Positions 33,920 through 46,800 of a DNA stretch of 64,000 bases are shown in pieces. The translations under genes and the position numbers were made by a program. The stretch comes from Rhododendron vialii (Eukaryota > Streptophyta > Magnoliopsida > Ericales > Ericaceae). Where the stretch lies: contig NC_080567.1 of assembly GCF_030253575.1 (NCBI RefSeq), positions 18,997,001 through 19,061,000 of the forward strand. Reading direction: 5' to 3'. The notes beneath the pieces were generated by a model. That model searched no databases. It saw only the letters and a list, made by a program, of their open reading frames with translations, and was not told the DNA's origin. How positions within the stretch are numbered: position 1 is the first letter of the stretch; each line of letters starts with the position of its first letter.

Positions 33920-34648
33920 AATCATCTAAGTTATAAGCGATAGCAAACAGGGCGACTAACCACCCACCCCACGTTTCACTCCAACTTATTTATAGCCACT
34001 CTTTTTTTACTTTATTTTTTTGTCCTATAATTCAGAACAAAATAAATGACAAAAAAATTAAATATGACTAATTTATTTAATAACTCTTTATTTGAATAGT
34101 ATAAACTACACGTGAAAACAGTTTAGCTCTTAATTGTCTTGGGGCATCACCAACCAGGCTTCAAAATGAAGAATTGCACCCGTCCACCCATGCTTCAATT
34201 ATTTTATTTTATTTTATTTCAAAATGAAGGATCATGTTTGATGCTCCATACATGGAGAACCAAATGAGAAATGAAGAACATTTCTAATCATCTAAGTTAT
34301 AAGCGATAGCAAACATGGCGACTAACCACCCACCCCACGTTTCACTCCAACTTGTTTACAGCCACTCTTTTTTTACTTTATTTTTTTGTCCTATAATTCA
34401 GAACAAAATAAATGACATAAAAAAATTAAATATGACTAATTTATTTAATAACTCTTTATTTGAATAGTATAAACTACACGTGAAAACAGTTTAGCTCTTA
34501 ATTGTCTTGGAGCATCACCAACTAGGCTTCAAAATGAAGAATTGCACCCGTCCACCCATGCTTCAATTATTATTATTATTATTTTTCCAAATGAAGGATC
34601 ATGTTTGATGTTCCATACATGGAGAACCAAATGAGAAATGAAGAACAT
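33920..34648. repeat. Two tandem copies of a ~365 bp repeat
   Basis: Copy 1 (33920-34285) and copy 2 (34286-34648) begin AATCATCTAAGTTATAAGCG and share nearly every base. They differ mainly in the TTTTATTTTATT versus ATTATTATTATT tract. A third copy lies at 37524-37888. Confidence 0.92.
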
Positions 34649-35974
34649 TGATAAGCACCCGATAATACAATTAAGGGTGTGCTAGTTGTCTAGTTTTAGT
34701 TATTTCTTTCGTTAATTTAATGGTTTTTAATTGTTTTTGCTCGTGAGGTAGCGTAGCCTTGTTTTGTAGGAATTTGCCTATTAACAGGTGTTTTTAAGGC
34801 CCAAAGCATGTCAAGACCCGAAGGTGACCCGACGGCTTGCCAAAGCAAAACAAAGCAGTGACCAAGACTAAGTGATGGGGCTAAGCTGCTCGGTATTGAT
34901 GGGAAGGGAAAAGTTACATCGATGCCGAGATGATTATCCAGTCAGGCAGTTAATGGGTTAGGCATCGATAGGAAGTTTAATGTTACATCGATGCCGAGAC
35001 CTTTAGTAGCAGCTTTAAGCCTTTCTCCATCGATGCTGAAGGCTTTAGAAGGGCGTCTTTGGAGAATCTTGGAGAATATTCTGTGCACGTACTTGGAGGA
35101 TATAAAAGTCGTGATGTCACTTTGTACAAAAAAGTAGAATAGATTGGGTTGCATCATTTTTAGATCTAGATCTAGATTTTGAATTGTTCTTCATTTTCAG
35201 CACTTTAAATTTAATTTTATGCTTTAGTTAATTAAGTTTTGCTATTGTAGTTTTCATTAAAGTTGTAGCCGCTACTCCGATCTATCGTTTAATTTAATTT
35301 TCTTCTAGCATTGTTATTTTAATTATGCTAAGTAGATTTTAACTTGCTCTTATCTTCATAGATATGTGTGAGTAGTTTTCCAAGGTTAGGTCATAGTGTG
35401 ATTAGCACCTCATGACTCGAGTAAAAATTATATTTTTCACCAATAAAGTTTGAATTTTTGATTCGAAAATCGATGTGGGGTTCGGATTTATTTGTCAAAT
35501 TGCTAAGGTGTTAATCTCCTTGATCATGTGTAGGTAAGAGCATCGCCTACATACCACACATGATACTTGGAGCTCTATCGCACAAGGCATTTACTAAATA
35601 AATTCTAGAGCTAGCTTGGTAATCGAACCATCTTATTTTCCGGTTTGGGAACCTTAATTGAGTATCTTAAACAGTGTAATAGGGTGAAAAATGTAGTTCA
35701 ACTCGAGTCGTGGGTGTTAGTAATTCTTAGACCTAACCTGCTTTTATCCTAGTTTATTCGCTTTTTAATTTAGCCCTTTTTACTTTCCACCGCAAACGTA
35801 AAACCAAGTTGGCTGCCTAAAAGCCGAAAATCCGTGCTTACATCTACAATCCAGCAAAACCATATTAATTATTCCCGTGGGTACGATCCCTATCTTCCGG
35901 ATTATTATGCTTCAATTGAACGCTTATACCCTACGCTTGGGGTGCTCTTATTTGATATATCGACGAACGAAGCA
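34649..35974 (+). repeat. LTR of the partial Athila/Tat-like element
   Basis: TG..CA boundaries, a TATA box (GGATATAAAAG) near 35099-35106 and the GGGTACGATCCCTATCTTCC block near 35880, which is a familiar motif close to the end of Athila/Tat LTRs. Confidence 0.65.
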
Positions 35975-35978
35975 TTTT

Positions 35979-35996
35979 TGGCGCCATTGCCGGAGA
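35979..35996 (+). other. Primer binding site, tRNA-Asp-like
   Basis: TGGCGCCATTGCCGGAGA, four bases after the LTR end. It differs in three positions from the TGGCGCCGTTGCCGGGGA site common in Athila elements (positions by memory of the family). Confidence 0.7.
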
Positions 35997-37523
35997 GCGA
36001 AAGCGTAACCGCTGAACTTAATTGTTTGTCGGACCCGGCCCCCGGGTAGGGGGTACCCACTATTGACTTGGGTATATATAGCTTCGCACGCCGCTAGTAA
36101 AAGAAGGATCGTGTGCCCAGCTCCGATTCGAAGGGCAAATCATTTAATATCAGTGACACAGGGCTTTCATTAGCTTTTCTGATAGGAGTAATTCACAGTA
36201 AAACACTCACGTCTTTCAGATTAGCCCCAATGGGGGCGGTATAGATCCATAGGTTAGGCATTGATATTCCCGTGTTAATGCACTTGGCTCTATCTTGTTG
36301 CTTGCCTGGTCACGATCTTAGGGGACCCCCCAAACAGGCCAAGTATCAAGCAAGTCTAGAAGCAAGCGTGAAAAAGTTTGTGTCCTCGAACAAAGAGATG
36401 ATACGAGACACAAAACTTACGAATTCAAACTAAACCATATCCACCGACGAAGAAGTGCTTTATAAACAGGCAACAACGAACAAGAAATACTATGCTTCAA
36501 ACAACGAAAGCACTTATTCAACTGAAATGAAAACTAGTAGATGAAATTTGGATAACGACAGGAAAACATGCCATGCAACTAATTATGCAAATATCAGATA
36601 ATCAAACATTAAGGAATCCATGCGTGCTAAGAATCAACTAAAAACTTTACTAGCATGTAATGACCTTGGATACAAAAGAAGAGGGACTACAAAAAGTGTA
36701 GTGGCCATATGTTAGTATGGTTCATCTACCCTTGGCCACTACCGACCCTAAACTACTCAAGACATGACCACACGCTGGCCAAGCACCAAATAAAGATACG
36801 AAGAAGAAATAAAGAAAAACTATGAGATAAGGCCTACTAAAACTATTACCACCGACTCCATCACACCTAGTCGCTATCCTCATCCTGCTTCTCACAGTAT
36901 TGAGCCTCGAGCTCTCCCTTTCCATCGGATTCTTTCTCATCCGGAATGAATGTTAGCCCATAAGTCAAACCAATTCTCTTATTAAAGTATTCAACGCTCT
37001 TTCGAATTCGCTTTTGTTCTTTCATAACATTTATTTGATCTCCTTTCTTTGAAGAATAGGGTCATTTGATGTGAGAATTATAGCAAGAGAGATATTGGAG
37101 CCAATTTTGGAGCTTTTTGGAGAGGGAGATGAAAATTTGGGGCTTTTGCTTTTACAGTGAGAGAGGAAAGATAGGGAATCATGTATCAATTCTTTGCATT
37201 TTCATATTCCAATCACTTTTATCACATCCACACCACCCCCAAATTTCCTTGAATCATTGAAAATCATTTTCACACAACCCTCCAAACATCCGGTTACCTA
37301 AGTTAAAGCAAAGAATGGGAAACATACCTAGATGCAAAGTAGGACTAGGTGACACATATGTGGTATGATCATGCAAAGAATACCTTGTATCCTTTCCTAA
37401 GTGCGCCTTGGATTCCAAAATGATTGAAAATCAACATTCAAACACAATTAGACATGGACATCCGATTATTCTCCTAATTACATGTATTTTTATTGAAAGA
37501 TGGAAATATGGGCAAACATTTCT

Positions 37524-37888
37524 AATCATCTAAGTTATAAGCGATGGCGCAAACAGGGCGACTAACCACCCACCTCACGTTTCACTCCAACTTGTTTATG
37601 GCCACTCTTTTTTTACTTTATTTTTTTGTCCTATAATTCAGAACAAAATAAATGACATAAAAAAATTAAATATGACTAATTTATTTAATAACTCTTTATT
37701 TGAATAGTATAAACTACACATGAAAACAGTTTAGCTCTTAATTGTTTTGGAGCATCACCAACCAGGCTTCAAAATGAAGAATTGCACCCGTCCACCCATG
37801 CTTCAATTATTATTATTATTATTTTCAAAATGAAGGATCATGTTTGATGCTCCATACATGGAGAACCAAATGAGAAATGAAGAACATT
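37524..37888. repeat. Third copy of the ~365 bp repeat
   Basis: Same unit as 33920-34648, separated from the first two copies by the LTR insertion. Confidence 0.92.
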
Positions 37889-38723
37889 TCATTTTGCACT
37901 TTAAAATACATATAACTTGTGATTTTATAATGTAACATTTATAAAACAACTACCATTAGAAATGTGTTACCAGTATCTTCAAAATGATATCAACGTTGAA
38001 TATATTTGGATTATATCTAAAAAGTAAAACATAAATTTTGGAGGAAAAGTTGAATTTTGGAAAGAAATTAATGAATTTTTGAAAAGTAGAGATGAAAATG
38101 AGAATTATTCTCCATATCCACTTTTTGAGTAAAAAAAACTATTTTGACCTTAAAAATGAAGAATTGGGTTGAAGATACTCTTGCACGCACATCACACGGG
38201 CACAATATTAGCTATATTCATTTACAAAATGTGACCTCAGAAACATTTAGACTGGTTGCTCTTGTTTATAACAAATTGTTCAAAAAAGTATGAAAACTAT
38301 TTCTATTATTTGAAAAAAGTTAAATCTTGTAATTAAAAAAAAAAACTAGAAAAATATAGGATTCATTGGAACGGTGAAACCACCATGTGAGTTCAATTAT
38401 TTAAGCCAATGGTTTGATGGACGAAAAGAAAATAAATTTACGTCTATTTTTTGTTCATTAAAAAATGATTTCGACACTCTACATTTTGGTAAACCACCTT
38501 TGAATTTTATTTTATTTTAGTGTTTATAAAATACGCAAAGCATAATTTTGAATGTTTATTTTCATTTTGTCCCTCCTAAATGCAGAATGTAAATTCCCAA
38601 TACGATACTAAAATACTAGTAGTACTTTTTAGTTGGACGCTGTGTGTAGACTTTCTGAGGAGATTATATATTCGTAATATTTAAAAAGATCCAGGGGAAA
38701 AAAATTGTGCCTAGCCGAACGCA
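37889..38723. other. Intergenic, AT-rich, upstream of the ATP synthase gene
   Basis: No gene seen. It probably contains distal promoter sequence of the next gene. Confidence 0.45.
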
Positions 38724-38732
38724 TTTATATAG
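38724..38732 (+). promoter_or_regulatory. TATA box of the ATP synthase subunit g gene
   Basis: TTTATATAG followed about 25-30 bp later by CT-rich leader sequence. A non-coding first exon would end at 38801 before GTATGT. Confidence 0.6.
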
Positions 38733-39899
38733 CGCTGCAAAAAAACCCTTATTCTCTCTCACTCCTCACGAACTGTGACAATTCTTCTCTCTCCGATTCT
38801 GGTATGTGATTCCTGTATGGCTTATACATACGAATGCGTACCGTCATTATGTGAGTATTTTGGAAATCATTTTTTGTCGCTGTGATCTTCGATTTGTCTT
38901 TTTTTTTTTTTGGTAAGTACCTTCGATTTGTCTTCGTTTACCCGTTATCAATTTCATTTGAGCTCTTCATACAGTTCAAATTGAGTTGTTCTTTTGTCTA
39001 GAAAGTCTTGATTTTTTCTCTGCTAGAATGTTTACTGTGTTTCAAAAGAGTAATCCAAGTGTTTGAATCACTATCATGACGGATTATTTTAAGTGGTATG
39101 GTGGATTATTATTATTTTTTTAATGTTACTGTAGATTTTAAGATAACAAAGAGTCGTTAGTGTTGATTTAAATTAGTTGGTTAAAATTTAAAATTCCAGA
39201 ACTCTAGCACGTCTAAAATGGTATGGTGGACTGATTCTTTTTTTTTTTCTTGAGTTAATGTAGATGGTAGTTAACAGTTAATACATTCGGTTGATGTTGA
39301 AATCGATATCGGTAATAGTTGGTTACGTTAGGAGTTTGCAGAACCATTCAGATCTAGGGGACAGAAATGCAGAAAATAAATGAAGATACACTGACACACG
39401 TGGACACCAGATTTATGCCGTCCATCCGATGTGGTGAAGTACAAGAGATTAGCTGTAGTTGCCTCATCGCTACAGTATACAGCTAGGGTCACGTGTATTG
39501 GAACATACCAAAAGTACCCTTATGTAAATAGGAGTAGTTCATTCTCAAACTCCATAATTGGTTATTCTATGTAAGACCTTTGATAGGAACTCATTTTGAA
39601 GGCTTAATCTGTCTCAATATGTCTTTATCCGTTTTCATCGTTTAGTCATTCTATACATTCAGATATGGAATATTTTAATGTTTGTGGGATGGCATACTTT
39701 TGTTCGTGATGCATTTTACTTGAATTGCCATGCTTGTAGTGCTTTGTATGGTGCCATCATCTGTTAGTGAGCGAGTTATGTAATCAAATTTGCATCTATT
39801 GCCATCAACGGCCAACTGGTGGATCTAGTTGTGAAAATTTATATTAGTGTTGTGCTAAAAATGTTGAATTTGGTGCAATCATCTTTAGGTGAGGAAATT

Positions 39900-42657
39900 A
39901 TGGCATCAAAGATGCATCTATTGCAATCAAAGGCAGCCGAGGCTTCAAAGCTTGTCTCCAAGCATGGAAGTTCCTACTACAAGCAATTGTTGGAGCAGAA
40001 TAAGCAATACATCCAGGAGCCGCCAACTGTGGAGAAATGCCAACAGTTGGCTAATCAACTGGCTTACACTCGACTTGCCAGGTTTTGCACTTTCTCTTGA
40101 TGAAATTTCAATATTCTACATGTACCAGAAATTCCTATTTTGAAGTTAGGATGCTTGCATGATCTTGTTAGTTATGAGATTCCTGTAAGGTGTTTCATTG
40201 GTTCACTTCTGTTGCTGGATTTAGCACATAGGGATCTTAGTTTGACACTTGACATGTCTCATCAATCCATATAGCCTATACGCTCCAATTGGTTTTCTGT
40301 ATCTCCTTATATTATGGAGCAAATTGCCTGGATTTAAGCTGAATCTCAGTCATAATAGCTCCTTGATCCCATTCCCAGCAAAACATGAATAAGTTGCGAC
40401 CTGCATGAACAATGTATGACCACCCCACTTGCTGTCTCTAAGCATGTTCATCTGGAAGCTTTATATTGGTTAAGTTGACGGAGTTCCAGTTATTTAATGC
40501 TCAATCCTGTTCTTCAAGCCTGAAGATTGTGTTGGAGCTGGACGAAGTCTATCATTTTGGTAGTAACAGCATTCATTGCCTTTGGAAACTTGGGAGTTTT
40601 GATGGTGCCATCTCATAATTAAAGCCTACAATTCAAGTAAATAGTGTTGACTGTTGCATTATTTACTTGGGCTATGCATTGAAGAGCAGCAAAGAATAGA
40701 TGATGGTATGCTCTGTTGACTGTTCTAGAGTTCAGGTTTAGGTTTATTTGCATCCAACCTAATTGCTGTGTGTTCCCCACTGCCAATTATAAATCTGAGC
40801 ACACTTGTAGAGACTCGTGATGTCCAAGCTTTCAGTAGAGCATGCTAGTTAGGGATTTTTAATTTCCCTTTTGTACGTAGTGGCCTGTAGGGCTGCAAAC
40901 GAGCCGAGTTGAGTCGAGCTTTGGATTGCTCAAGTTCGGCTCGCCAAAAAACATGTCAGCTCGGCTCGCCTAAGCTTGGTAATCTGAAGCTAGGATCAGC
41001 GCGTAGAAGAATAAGGTGGAGCCCTCACTTATAAAGGCATTTTGCTTTGCTTATTTCTGTTGAGGAACCGATGTGGGACTAAAAGGATAAGGAAGGGAGT
41101 TCATTTGGGCAAGAAAAGAAAAATGAGTTTAAAGCACTCCTTTCCCTACAAAGCTTCATGGCAACCTTGCTAGTTGGCAGTCAAAGAAAGAGTAAATAAA
41201 TTTTCCATTCAAAAAAACAGATTACGATATATTGAACATATATATGTAGTGTATATATGTATGTATTAAATGTATTGGGCTCGCGAGCTAACTCGAGCTG
41301 AGCTTTAGATAACTCGAGCTCGGCTCTTTTACAAAACGAGCCAAGATTTTTAGCTTGAGCTTGTTCGTTTACCTCACGAACCGAGCTGAGCAGAGACGTT
41401 ATCGAGCCGAGCCTCGAGCTGCTTGGTTCATTTGTAGCCCTAGCGGCCTGAACTTAATTTTATGCATGATACACCTACTTCTCCATATTTTATGGTCTGT
41501 TGTAGTCAGTCTTATATATGGCCAATATTTCTTTCTTATATGTGGGCAATTTCGCTAAACACTTCTTGGAGCACCTTCTGGGTGGCTAATAAACTCTTTT
41601 GTGTTTGTTCAGTGCATAGTTTGAGCGTAGCACTACGTTACATGGACTCTGGAATTGTATGAGGTACCTGTTTCAGACACTTGACACTAGTAAGCATGTG
41701 GGATGTGCACTTTTAGTTGGACACCCGTACAGAAAGCATAAAAAATATTGAAATTTATTGCAGAACCATGCGTTAAACCTTCATAGTACATGAAATTATT
41801 CATCGATAACAAGTATCTCGGAAGACCTTGGGGTTGTGTCTGGATCATCGATTTATGGAGGTATTTACAAAGGAAGGGAAAAGTTGCGGATACCAAATAA
41901 ATAATTTAGCTTCTTTTATTTCATTAGCTTTTTGATGTTTCATTTATCGTTTGCTTATATCAATAAATCCCTCGACATATACATGATCCAAAGTTCCAAA
42001 CACAGCCTTAATCTATCATTCTTTCTTCTTTGACTCCACTGGAGGAGGAGTCCTGTAGTTCATTTAGCTGAGACTTATTGGCATGCAGCTTTCTTCTTCC
42101 ATGAATACAAAACTAGTGAAATATTCTTAGTTTGTCTTCTCGTAGCAAGTTGTCCTCTGATATGGCTTCCAAATTTGATCAATGCTTTATACCGGGCTTC
42201 ATCTGTGGAGGTAGGTAATGACATATCAAGGGCATGGTTTTGACCCAGTCTCAGCTTGGTATGACTATGTGTAGCAATGTACGGAACCCTCCTTTTCTGC
42301 ACACAATTGTCTATAAACTGGACCTTTCCAAATTTTGGTAACCGTTGTTCCCCTAAATATCCATCTGCTTGAGACTGTAGAGAAAGAATATTGTTATCAT
42401 AATTTGCTGTCTTATTATGCCCAGTGCTATGGTTAAACAGCTTATGCATCTAATTGTTTCTTGTGTGCAGCATTCCTGTTCGTTATGAAGCATTCAGGAA
42501 GGAACTTGACTACGTGAAGCAACTCTTCAAGAACAGGCGGGACATAAAGACTGAGCATGCTGGTATTGCTGCTCTTTTCGGAATAGAGTGCTTTGCCTGG
42601 TTTTGTGCTGGTGAGATTGTTGGACGTGGTTTTACAGTTATTGGTTACCCTGTCTAA
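39900..42657 (+). CDS. Mitochondrial ATP synthase subunit g
   Basis: A small membrane subunit of the F0 sector, involved in dimerisation of ATP synthase in the inner mitochondrial membrane. Coding exons are 39900-40081 and 42471-42657 (GT-AG, phase joins to a Ser codon), giving 122 residues, the size of plant homologues. The start MASKMHLLQSKAAEASKLV and the middle YYKQLLEQNKQYIQEPPTVEK are followed by the C-terminal GIAALFGIECFAWFCAGEIV membrane helix with its G-x-x-x-G-like spacing. ATG 39900 is chosen because a splice acceptor (CATCTTTAG, ending 39888) precedes it, so the upstream in-frame ATG at 39819 is intronic. A 5' UTR exon ends at 38801. The 2.4 kb coding intron contains a hAT-type MITE. 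Confidence 0.93.
40888..41442. mobile_element. hAT-type MITE in the ATP synthase intron
   Basis: 555 bp with ends TAGGGCTGCAAACGAGCCGAG and, reversed, TAGGGCTACAAATGAACCAAG, flanked by 8 bp GTGGCCTG / GCGGCCTG (7 of 8) at 40880-40887 and 41443-41450. It has the same terminal sequence and GAGCTCG-rich arms as the 5880-6156 element. The central 300 bp (about 40983-41275) is unlike the arms and may itself be an insertion. Confidence 0.85.
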
Positions 42658-43054
42658 GTTACTCAAGTAAACTACCTTCAGATGTGCTGAGCTACAGAAA
42701 ATTTTTGTATTTCTATGAAATTTTTTCTATGACCCCTCAATACATGCTGAATTTCCTTGTTTCCGGGAGAAATTTGAAATTTAATCAGTAACGAGCAAGT
42801 TCTTTCTCTCTCTCTCTCTCTCTCTGGGTTTTCCTTCCCTCAATTTCCTATGCATTTTTTCCTCCTCTTTCTTGAATCCGAAATCCACGATTTCAGATCT
42901 CAATACAACCTTCGTGTTTCACATTAGCCCCAAAAACAAAGAAGAGAAGGATTCTCGGAGCACATGCCTCGCTGTTCAAACAGTATTTGGTCAATCTATT
43001 CTCAGTTTCTTTTTGTGGAATTAATTTTCAAGCATCCAAAAGTACGCAGTGTTG

Positions 43055-43163
43055 TATAACAATCCTGCTTTGGCCATGTTTTTTTTTTGGTTTGACGATA
43101 ACAATCCAGTTTTGGCCTCTTTTTTTAGTTTGACAATAACAATCCAGCTTTGGCCATGTTTTT
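43055..43163. repeat. Three tandem copies of a ~45 bp unit
   Basis: AACAATCC[T/A]G[C/T]TTTGGCC[A/T]..TTTTTT..TTTGACRATAACAATCC recurs three times between the ATP synthase and ferrochelatase 3' ends. Confidence 0.75.
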
Positions 43164-43864
43164 TTATTTTATATTTTGACGTGAATGTTCGGGCCGGCTT
43201 ATCCGCACCTCGCCTATTCCCATATCGTCCACACCGGAAATAAGAGATTCACAAGAAATTTCTGTCTTGCAGCGTGTCACCGTTTCAAATCCAAGATATT
43301 TGAGTTTACAATTTATTCTTGTTGTCACTTGAGCTACTATTGAGTTAGCTGTTTGGCCTTATATTAAGTGCCAAAGCTGGTAACCTCTTTTTCTATTCTT
43401 TTTTTCCCTTTTTGGGCCAATATATATAGATAAGTATGCTAATAGCATGTCAAGAGTTACAACCAAGGAACATATCATGTCCATAAGAATCAAATCCAGA
43501 TCACTTCACCCCCAAATAGGGCAAAGTGACAAGTACGCGAACCCACCAGTCCAAAGCTGGTTACTTTGACAAAGACAAAAAATACTCCTTGACAATGACA
43601 AAAAAATACTCCTATCATTTAGCAGGTCAAATGGACATCAAATCCAACTTTTGTTTTTGAACTGTAAATCCAACTTTTATATCAAAAAAATAGAAAAGAA
43701 GCAAAAGATAAAGAAGGGGGGAAAATAGGAATGGACGAATTCACCACCGTATTGGGGGAAAATGGGAATGGACAAATTTGCCACCATGTCTCAACTTTCA
43801 ACTACTAGTCTATGTACCGGCGTCTTGTATATAACCAATAGTGCTTCCAATATCTTTATTTCCT

Positions 43865-46800
43865 TTAGAGGAGGTGATTCCTAAACGCAGAAATCATTTT
43901 AGGGGACAAGAGCAAAACAAATGCCAGGATCGAACCAAAAAACAGTTTGATGGCATAAGCAACAGGATCAAGGTCATTTTCGTCAGAATCAACAGCAGAT
44001 GTCATGGCTGTGGCTGAAGGTAGGGCTTCAATAACTGCATCGGCCAGATCTGTGATGAAGGAAGAGGTGCAGCCGAGAGCTGGAACACGGCCCCAGTTTT
44101 CAATGCCAGATTCAAGAGCCAAGTTTTTGTACTCCATATCAATCTCTTCAAGAGTTTCTATGTGCTCACTCACAAAGCTGCAATTTCAATAGTACAAAAT
44201 GCTGTCAGTTTAAGTTTCTCTTCTACTCAATCTTCTATCATGGCCTATGAAAAAATAAAATCTCCCAGAGTCCTATCATTTCGCAAAACTTCATGACAAC
44301 AAAACTCAATAAAAAAAAATTACAATCCTGATTCAAGAATGACATAAAAATAAAAAAACATGAGCAAGGCTACTACCCTTCACATCGGAATCCAAGAGTC
44401 AACTCATTATTCAGTTATTGTTTTTGAGAGGCTGAGCAAGTGGCCGAGCTTAAGAGGAAAAATACCCAAATGACCAGCTCACAAATCTAGACTTAAAACG
44501 CACATTTCAAGCAAAAAGCGCCCCCTATGTAGAGATACTGGACTTTAGAAGAAAAGACCAGACACCTAATTGCTAGTAACAACAAATAAAGCATTCAGCC
44601 TATAGAACTGATCCTGCACTATCCGAAACAAGTAACTGTACTAGAACGATATAGCAAAATGTCAAGCCGACTAAGACAGTTAAACAAAAAGGATATCACT
44701 ATCAGGTTAAGGTCCAATGAAGAAAACTACGAAGCTCAGAATATCAAGGCAATAGAAGTTAGCTCTAAACAGTGCATGCTTAGTAAATAAAACTAATCCC
44801 AACCCCTTCTAAAAAATACAACTAAAAAATAATGAAAATAAATATAGAAACGCCATTGGAAAAGACAAGCCCAAACCATGAACCAGGAAGACATCCAGTT
44901 AAGGTGATTGATAGTAATAGAGACAAAACCCATCAATGCGACTCAAGTGTTCAAAATTCTTCTTTTTTCCAGATACGAAAATTTAGTGTTTAGAATATAC
45001 CTCACAGGAACAGCCAAGAGACTCTTCACGCCTTTTTCCCCAAGCTCAACAAGTACTTCGTCTGTATAGGGCTTCAACCATTGTACAGGCCCAACACGGC
45101 TCTATATAGAGAAGAAAAACAAATAATCAATGCCAGAAAATCAGACATCTCAAAATAGCTGTAATGTAGTTTTCAGGATCAAACTTTTGCTGTCTTTTTC
45201 TTTTTGGTATCGGGAGGAGACAGGGATTTTCTTTTTGAGAAATAGAAAGTGTACTAAAATATGGGGCCAATAAGCATGCAAAGTTTGAAAAAAAAAGTAG
45301 CAGAAACATAGATCTTAGAGCAAACCTGATAAGCAAGAGTATGTTCATTGTTGATTCCTCTTACTTTCAACTCATGCATTATCAAGTGAATGCACTCCTC
45401 CATCTGATCTCTATATGGGTCTCCTGCATCCTCAACATAACTGACAGGGACCCCATGAGCACTGAAGAATATCATGACCTAGAAACACCATAAGAAAAGT
45501 AAGCCATGCATTCTTACATCAACCAAAAAAAAAAAACTCAACACAAAAGACATCAAGATGATGTCAAATAAATCATAGCAAGAATGAACCCCACCTCCTC
45601 GGGCCTAGAGAAACTCCCCAACTCTTTTTCGATCAAGCCAGCCATAGACTTGATATAACCTTCACGTTGATACCACGATTGTATGATTGAAACAGGCAGT
45701 CTTGACAAATATGCATCTTCCCTATCAGAGAACACAGAATTAGATACACACGCTGCAGAAAAATTAACACTTGAAACCTATGCAAAATGGAGTTTATACA
45801 ATGAACAAGATTTCACCTGAAGATGTTTTGAAGGACTCGAATGCTTGATCCAGTAGTGGAGATCGAGAATTGAGGATAAAGTGGGAGCACAACAAGCTTT
45901 GTAACCCTATCCCTCTTAATCTGTGGAAGACAACAGACAAATTTCACCAGTTGACTCTTGATAGCACTTGTGTGATCAAGTGGATGGTATGATAGTGGTC
46001 TTTTTTCTCATGAGGATGTATCACACACTGTGTTGGTATAAGATCAATAGTTCGTTCATTCAGAAGCCTTAATGAAGAACTGCTAACACTACACGACTTC
46101 AAACGTCGATACATAAAAGGTGAAACTAAATCATCACAAACAAGTTGATTTCAACAGAGCGCATATGAACATGCTACATGCTGTTAAGACTTGCCTGCTG
46201 AACAGCTTCTTCAGTAAATGGGTGCCAATATCTCATTGCAACATAGACATGTACAGGAGTTTCCTTTGCTTCCAGTGCATTTCTAAGGGCAATTGCCTGC
46301 AAGAGATATCAAAATGTTAGCAACACAGCAAGTGCATAGCATATTAACCAGAATAATGCAACCAATCCAAACTCATAAGTACCCAGAATGACATGAGCTA
46401 GTGAAACTAGTAAAGAACAACAACGGTGACTATGAACAGAACTCATCCTAATGCGAACCCCACCGTTAGTCAGCAGGCGTGTATCTCACCTGATCATCTG
46501 TTATCTTCCTCAAAGGCGATCCCCCTCCTATTGAAGCATACCCTTCTTTACTTTTGGGAGCTCGCAGCACAGAAATTAGTTGTGCCAATGGGCGTTGGAG
46601 GAACCGGAATAGCCTTGGTAGACGAATAATATCCTGTTTCAAGGTATAGCAACTGTTAGAGCAGTCCCTAAGCATGTCCTAGAAAAAGCATTTACTTCTT
46701 GTCAACAGAAAGATAAAGAGCAGAAAGAATTAGGCGAACATACCGGATCTGCAAATAAATTGAACAAAAATGGTTGAACATCGTTTAGCGTATCTGGTCC

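Larger units (their letters stand above)
34649..37514 (+). mobile_element. Partial Athila/Tat-like LTR element inserted between repeat copies
   Basis: Starts TGATAAGCACCC, ends ATGGGCA and is flanked by AACAT at 34644-34648 and 37515-37519. It splits what would otherwise be a continuous tandem array. The first 1326 bp behave as an LTR, followed by a primer binding site. The remaining 1.5 kb has no recognisable gag or pol and no second LTR, so the copy is rearranged or non-autonomous (LARD-like). The 35834-36049 ORF is just LTR/leader sequence. Confidence 0.65.

Noticed and set aside
35834..36049. 71-codon ORF near the primer binding site
   Set aside because: Spans an LTR end and PBS, so it is not a protein gene.
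39819..39899. Upstream in-frame ATG for ATP synthase subunit g
   Set aside because: It lies before a good splice acceptor (ending 39888) and the extra 27 residues are absent from the family.
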